From Methylococcaceae bacterium NSP1-1 (lineage in GTDB: Bacteria > Pseudomonadota > Gammaproteobacteria > Methylococcales > Methylomonadaceae): 8,112 nucleotides of DNA. This document shows positions 6,545 through 8,112 of the stretch, one piece after another (within the stretch, counting starts at the first letter, position 1; the number at the start of each line of letters is the position of its first letter). The notes beneath the pieces were generated by a model. It saw only the letters and a program-made list of their open reading frames with translations, had not been told where the DNA came from and did not search any database. Location of the stretch: positions 1-8,112 of the forward strand of contig NQJG01000127.1 of assembly GCA_002256465.1 (NCBI GenBank), written 5' to 3'. Position numbers and translations under genes: made by a program.

Positions 6545-7474
6545 ATGAATGCATTATCTATTCGTAACCTTCGAAAAACATATAATAATGGATTTGAAGC
6601 CTTAAAGGGTATTAATCTTGATGTGGAAGAGGGCGATTTCTTTGCCTTGCTGGGTCCTAATGGTGCCGGTAAATCGACCGCTATAGGAATTATTAGTTCA
6701 TTGATTAATGAATCGAGCGGTTCGGTCAGCATCTTTGGCCATGATTTAAAAACGGATCGAGCAAGAGCTAAAAGTTGCCTGGGGTTGGTGCCGCAAGAAG
6801 TTAATTTTAATCAATTTGATACCGTAAAAAGTATTGTTTTCAATCAAGCCGGTTATTACGGTACACCTCGTAAACTTGCGCTGCAAAGAACGGAACAATG
6901 TCTTAAGCAGATGGATTTGTGGGATAAGCGCGATACGGTTTCCAGGCGTTTATCCGGCGGCATGAAACGTCGCGTCATGATTGCACGTGCCATGGTACAT
7001 GCACCCAAATTATTGATTCTTGATGAGCCGACAGCGGGCGTGGATATAGAAATTCGCCGGGCCATGTGGAAAATGATGCAGGATGTTAATCAACAAGGTA
7101 CGACTATCATTTTAACCACGCACTATCTGGAAGAAGCAGAAAGCCTGTGCCGCAATATCGCCATTATTGATCAGGGGCTGATAGTCGAAAACACAGATAT
7201 GGCGAGCTTACTGGCGAGGCTGCATATTGATCATTTTGTCCTGGACCTGGCCGAACCCATAGCTAAAGTTCCTTTTATTCCCGGTTATCAGATTGAACGC
7301 GTAGCAGACAAAGTGCTTAACGTTGCCGTTCCTAAAGAAATCGGGCTTAATCAATTCTTCAGTCAGTTAAGCGCACATAATATCAAGGTTATTAGCCTCA
7401 AAAACAAGAGTAATCGCCTGGAGCAATTATTTATGGATTTAATAGAGTCAAAACCCGCAGGCGCTAAACAATGA
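6545..7474 (+). CDS. yadG: ABC-2 type transporter ATPase, YadG family
   Basis: A 309-residue stand-alone ABC ATPase, essentially the same length as E. coli YadG (308) and very similar throughout (for example ALLGPNGAGKST, GIISSL, GLVPQE, NQAGYYG). Motifs: Walker A GPNGAGKST (37-45), Q-loop Q84, signature LSGGM (136-140) followed by KRR, Walker B LLILDEPTAGVD (156-167) and H-loop H193 in THYLEEAE. The C-terminal 90 residues form the usual small accessory region (NKSNRLEQLFMDLI near the end). It should energise the membrane protein YadH, encoded next, as a 2+2 ABC-2 complex at the inner membrane; the substrate of YadGH is not established. The ATG at 6545 is the only good start, since an upstream in-frame TAA excludes extension, but no strong Shine-Dalgarno sits at normal distance. 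Its stop overlaps the yadH start (ATGA, 7471-7474), indicating translational coupling. Confidence 0.94.
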   Translation: MNALSIRNLRKTYNNGFEALKGINLDVEEGDFFALLGPNGAGKSTAIGIISSLINESSGSVSIFGHDLKTDRARAKSCLGLVPQEVNFNQFDTVKSIVFNQAGYYGTPRKLALQRTEQCLKQMDLWDKRDTVSRRLSGGMKRRVMIARAMVHAPKLLILDEPTAGVDIEIRRAMWKMMQDVNQQGTTIILTTHYLEEAESLCRNIAIIDQGLIVENTDMASLLARLHIDHFVLDLAEPIAKVPFIPGYQIERVADKVLNVAVPKEIGLNQFFSQLSAHNIKVISLKNKSNRLEQLFMDLIESKPAGAKQ

Positions 7475-8112
7475 ATTATTCCATTGCTCTTAGAACGCTT
7501 GTGAGAAAGGAAGTTTTTCGTTTTATCCGTATCTGGCCACAAACATTATTGCCCCCGGCAATTACTACCGCACTGTATTTTCTGATTTTCGGCAAGTTGA
7601 TTGGCGATCGTATTGGTACGATTAATGGCGCAACCTATATGGATTATATCGTTCCAGGCATTATTCTGATGTCGGTCATCAGTCATTCCTATGCAAATGT
7701 CGTCTCGTCTTTTTATTCGACTAAATTTCAACGCAATATTGAAGAGTTGCTGGTTGCACCGGCATTATCCGGGGATTATTAGTTGGCTTGGTGGTAGCTT
7801 TAATATCTCTTTTATTTGCCGATATTGCCGTCAATAATGCGCTGATTGCCTTATCGGTTGCTGTACTTACGGCCACTCTATTTGCTTTGGCCGGATTTAT
7901 CAATGCGGTGCTAGCGGAAAGCTTTGACGATATTTCCATTATCCCGAATTTTGTATTAACGCCATTAAGTTATCTGGGCGGCGTTTTTTATTCAGTAGAG
8001 ATGCTTCCAGGAATTTGGCAAACCATTTCCATGGGCAATCCCATTTTGTATATGATCAACGCTTTTAGATACGGGTTGATAGGCGTGACGGATGTTAATA
8101 TTCAGTTGGCTT
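7471..8112 (+). pseudogene. yadH: ABC-2 type transporter permease YadH, frame-broken and cut by the window edge
   Basis: The gene opens at ATG 7471 and encodes a clear YadH N-terminus: KEVFRFIRIWPQTLLPP, a membrane segment at about 27-47, MDYIVPGIILMSVI at about 57-72, then KFQRNIEELLVAP. After codon 7765-7767 the frame hits a TAG at 7780. YadH sequence resumes in another frame from 7770 (RGLLVGLVVALISLLF) and continues with the family signature ESFDDISIIPNFVLTPL and SYLGGVFY to the window end. Compared with E. coli YadH as I remember it, about 13 residues between VAP and RG are missing, so about 40 nt (3n+1) appear deleted. The product as written would be a 103-residue stub with only two membrane helices and could not form the ABC-2 channel. 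About 30 residues of the normal C-terminus lie beyond the window. yadG upstream is intact. A sequencing or assembly error is possible. Confidence 0.87.

Noticed and set aside
7765..7785. Programmed frameshifting in yadH
   Set aside because: There is no slippery heptamer at the break, and a simple slip would still leave about 13 conserved residues missing, so deletion is the better explanation.
7721..7939. Minus-strand open frame across the yadH break
   Set aside because: It is antisense to clear YadH coding sequence and is low in complexity (Ala, Ser, Lys rich).

Overview
The window is AT-rich bacterial DNA (GC in the low 40s by eye). Its best-recognised proteins (exopolyphosphatase, YadG, YadH, the PHP-family nuclease RNase AM) resemble Enterobacteria-type homologues, which points to a gammaproteobacterium. 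The low GC and the heptamer repeat at 241-307 made me think of Methylococcales, but I cannot fix the genus from the sequence.

Layout. From the left edge to about 3115, three genes lie on the minus strand, in transcription order: a secreted staphylococcal-nuclease-type protein (3115-2153), a type I ABC exporter half-transporter (2101-311), and the N-terminus of an RNase AM/TrpH-type PHP phosphoesterase (231 to beyond position 1). A small palindromic array of GGTNNAA-like heptamers fills the gap between the last two. At 3362-3676 a small BON-domain lipoprotein gene stands alone on the plus strand. From 6402 back to 3708, a minus-strand pair consists of exopolyphosphatase (ppx) followed, 10 nt after its stop, by a gene for a membrane-anchored protein of unknown function. 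That second gene is broken twice: by a frame break near 4320-4340 and by a 13-bp tandem duplication at 3931-3956. Divergent from ppx, the yadG-yadH ABC transporter pair (6545 to the right edge) is coupled by an ATGA overlap. yadH is also broken, by loss of about 40 nt around 7768-7770.

The clearest message of the window is therefore decay or assembly damage: three frame-breaking events in two genes, one of which (the 13-bp duplication) is exactly reversible. I see no phage, transposase, CRISPR, tRNA or rRNA, and no new multi-gene system. The gaps between genes are all below 300 bp. The largest, 3116-3361, holds only a doubtful small reading frame and a possible promoter. Several genes start with GTG or TTG and lack a clear Shine-Dalgarno sequence, so start positions are less certain than the reading frames.
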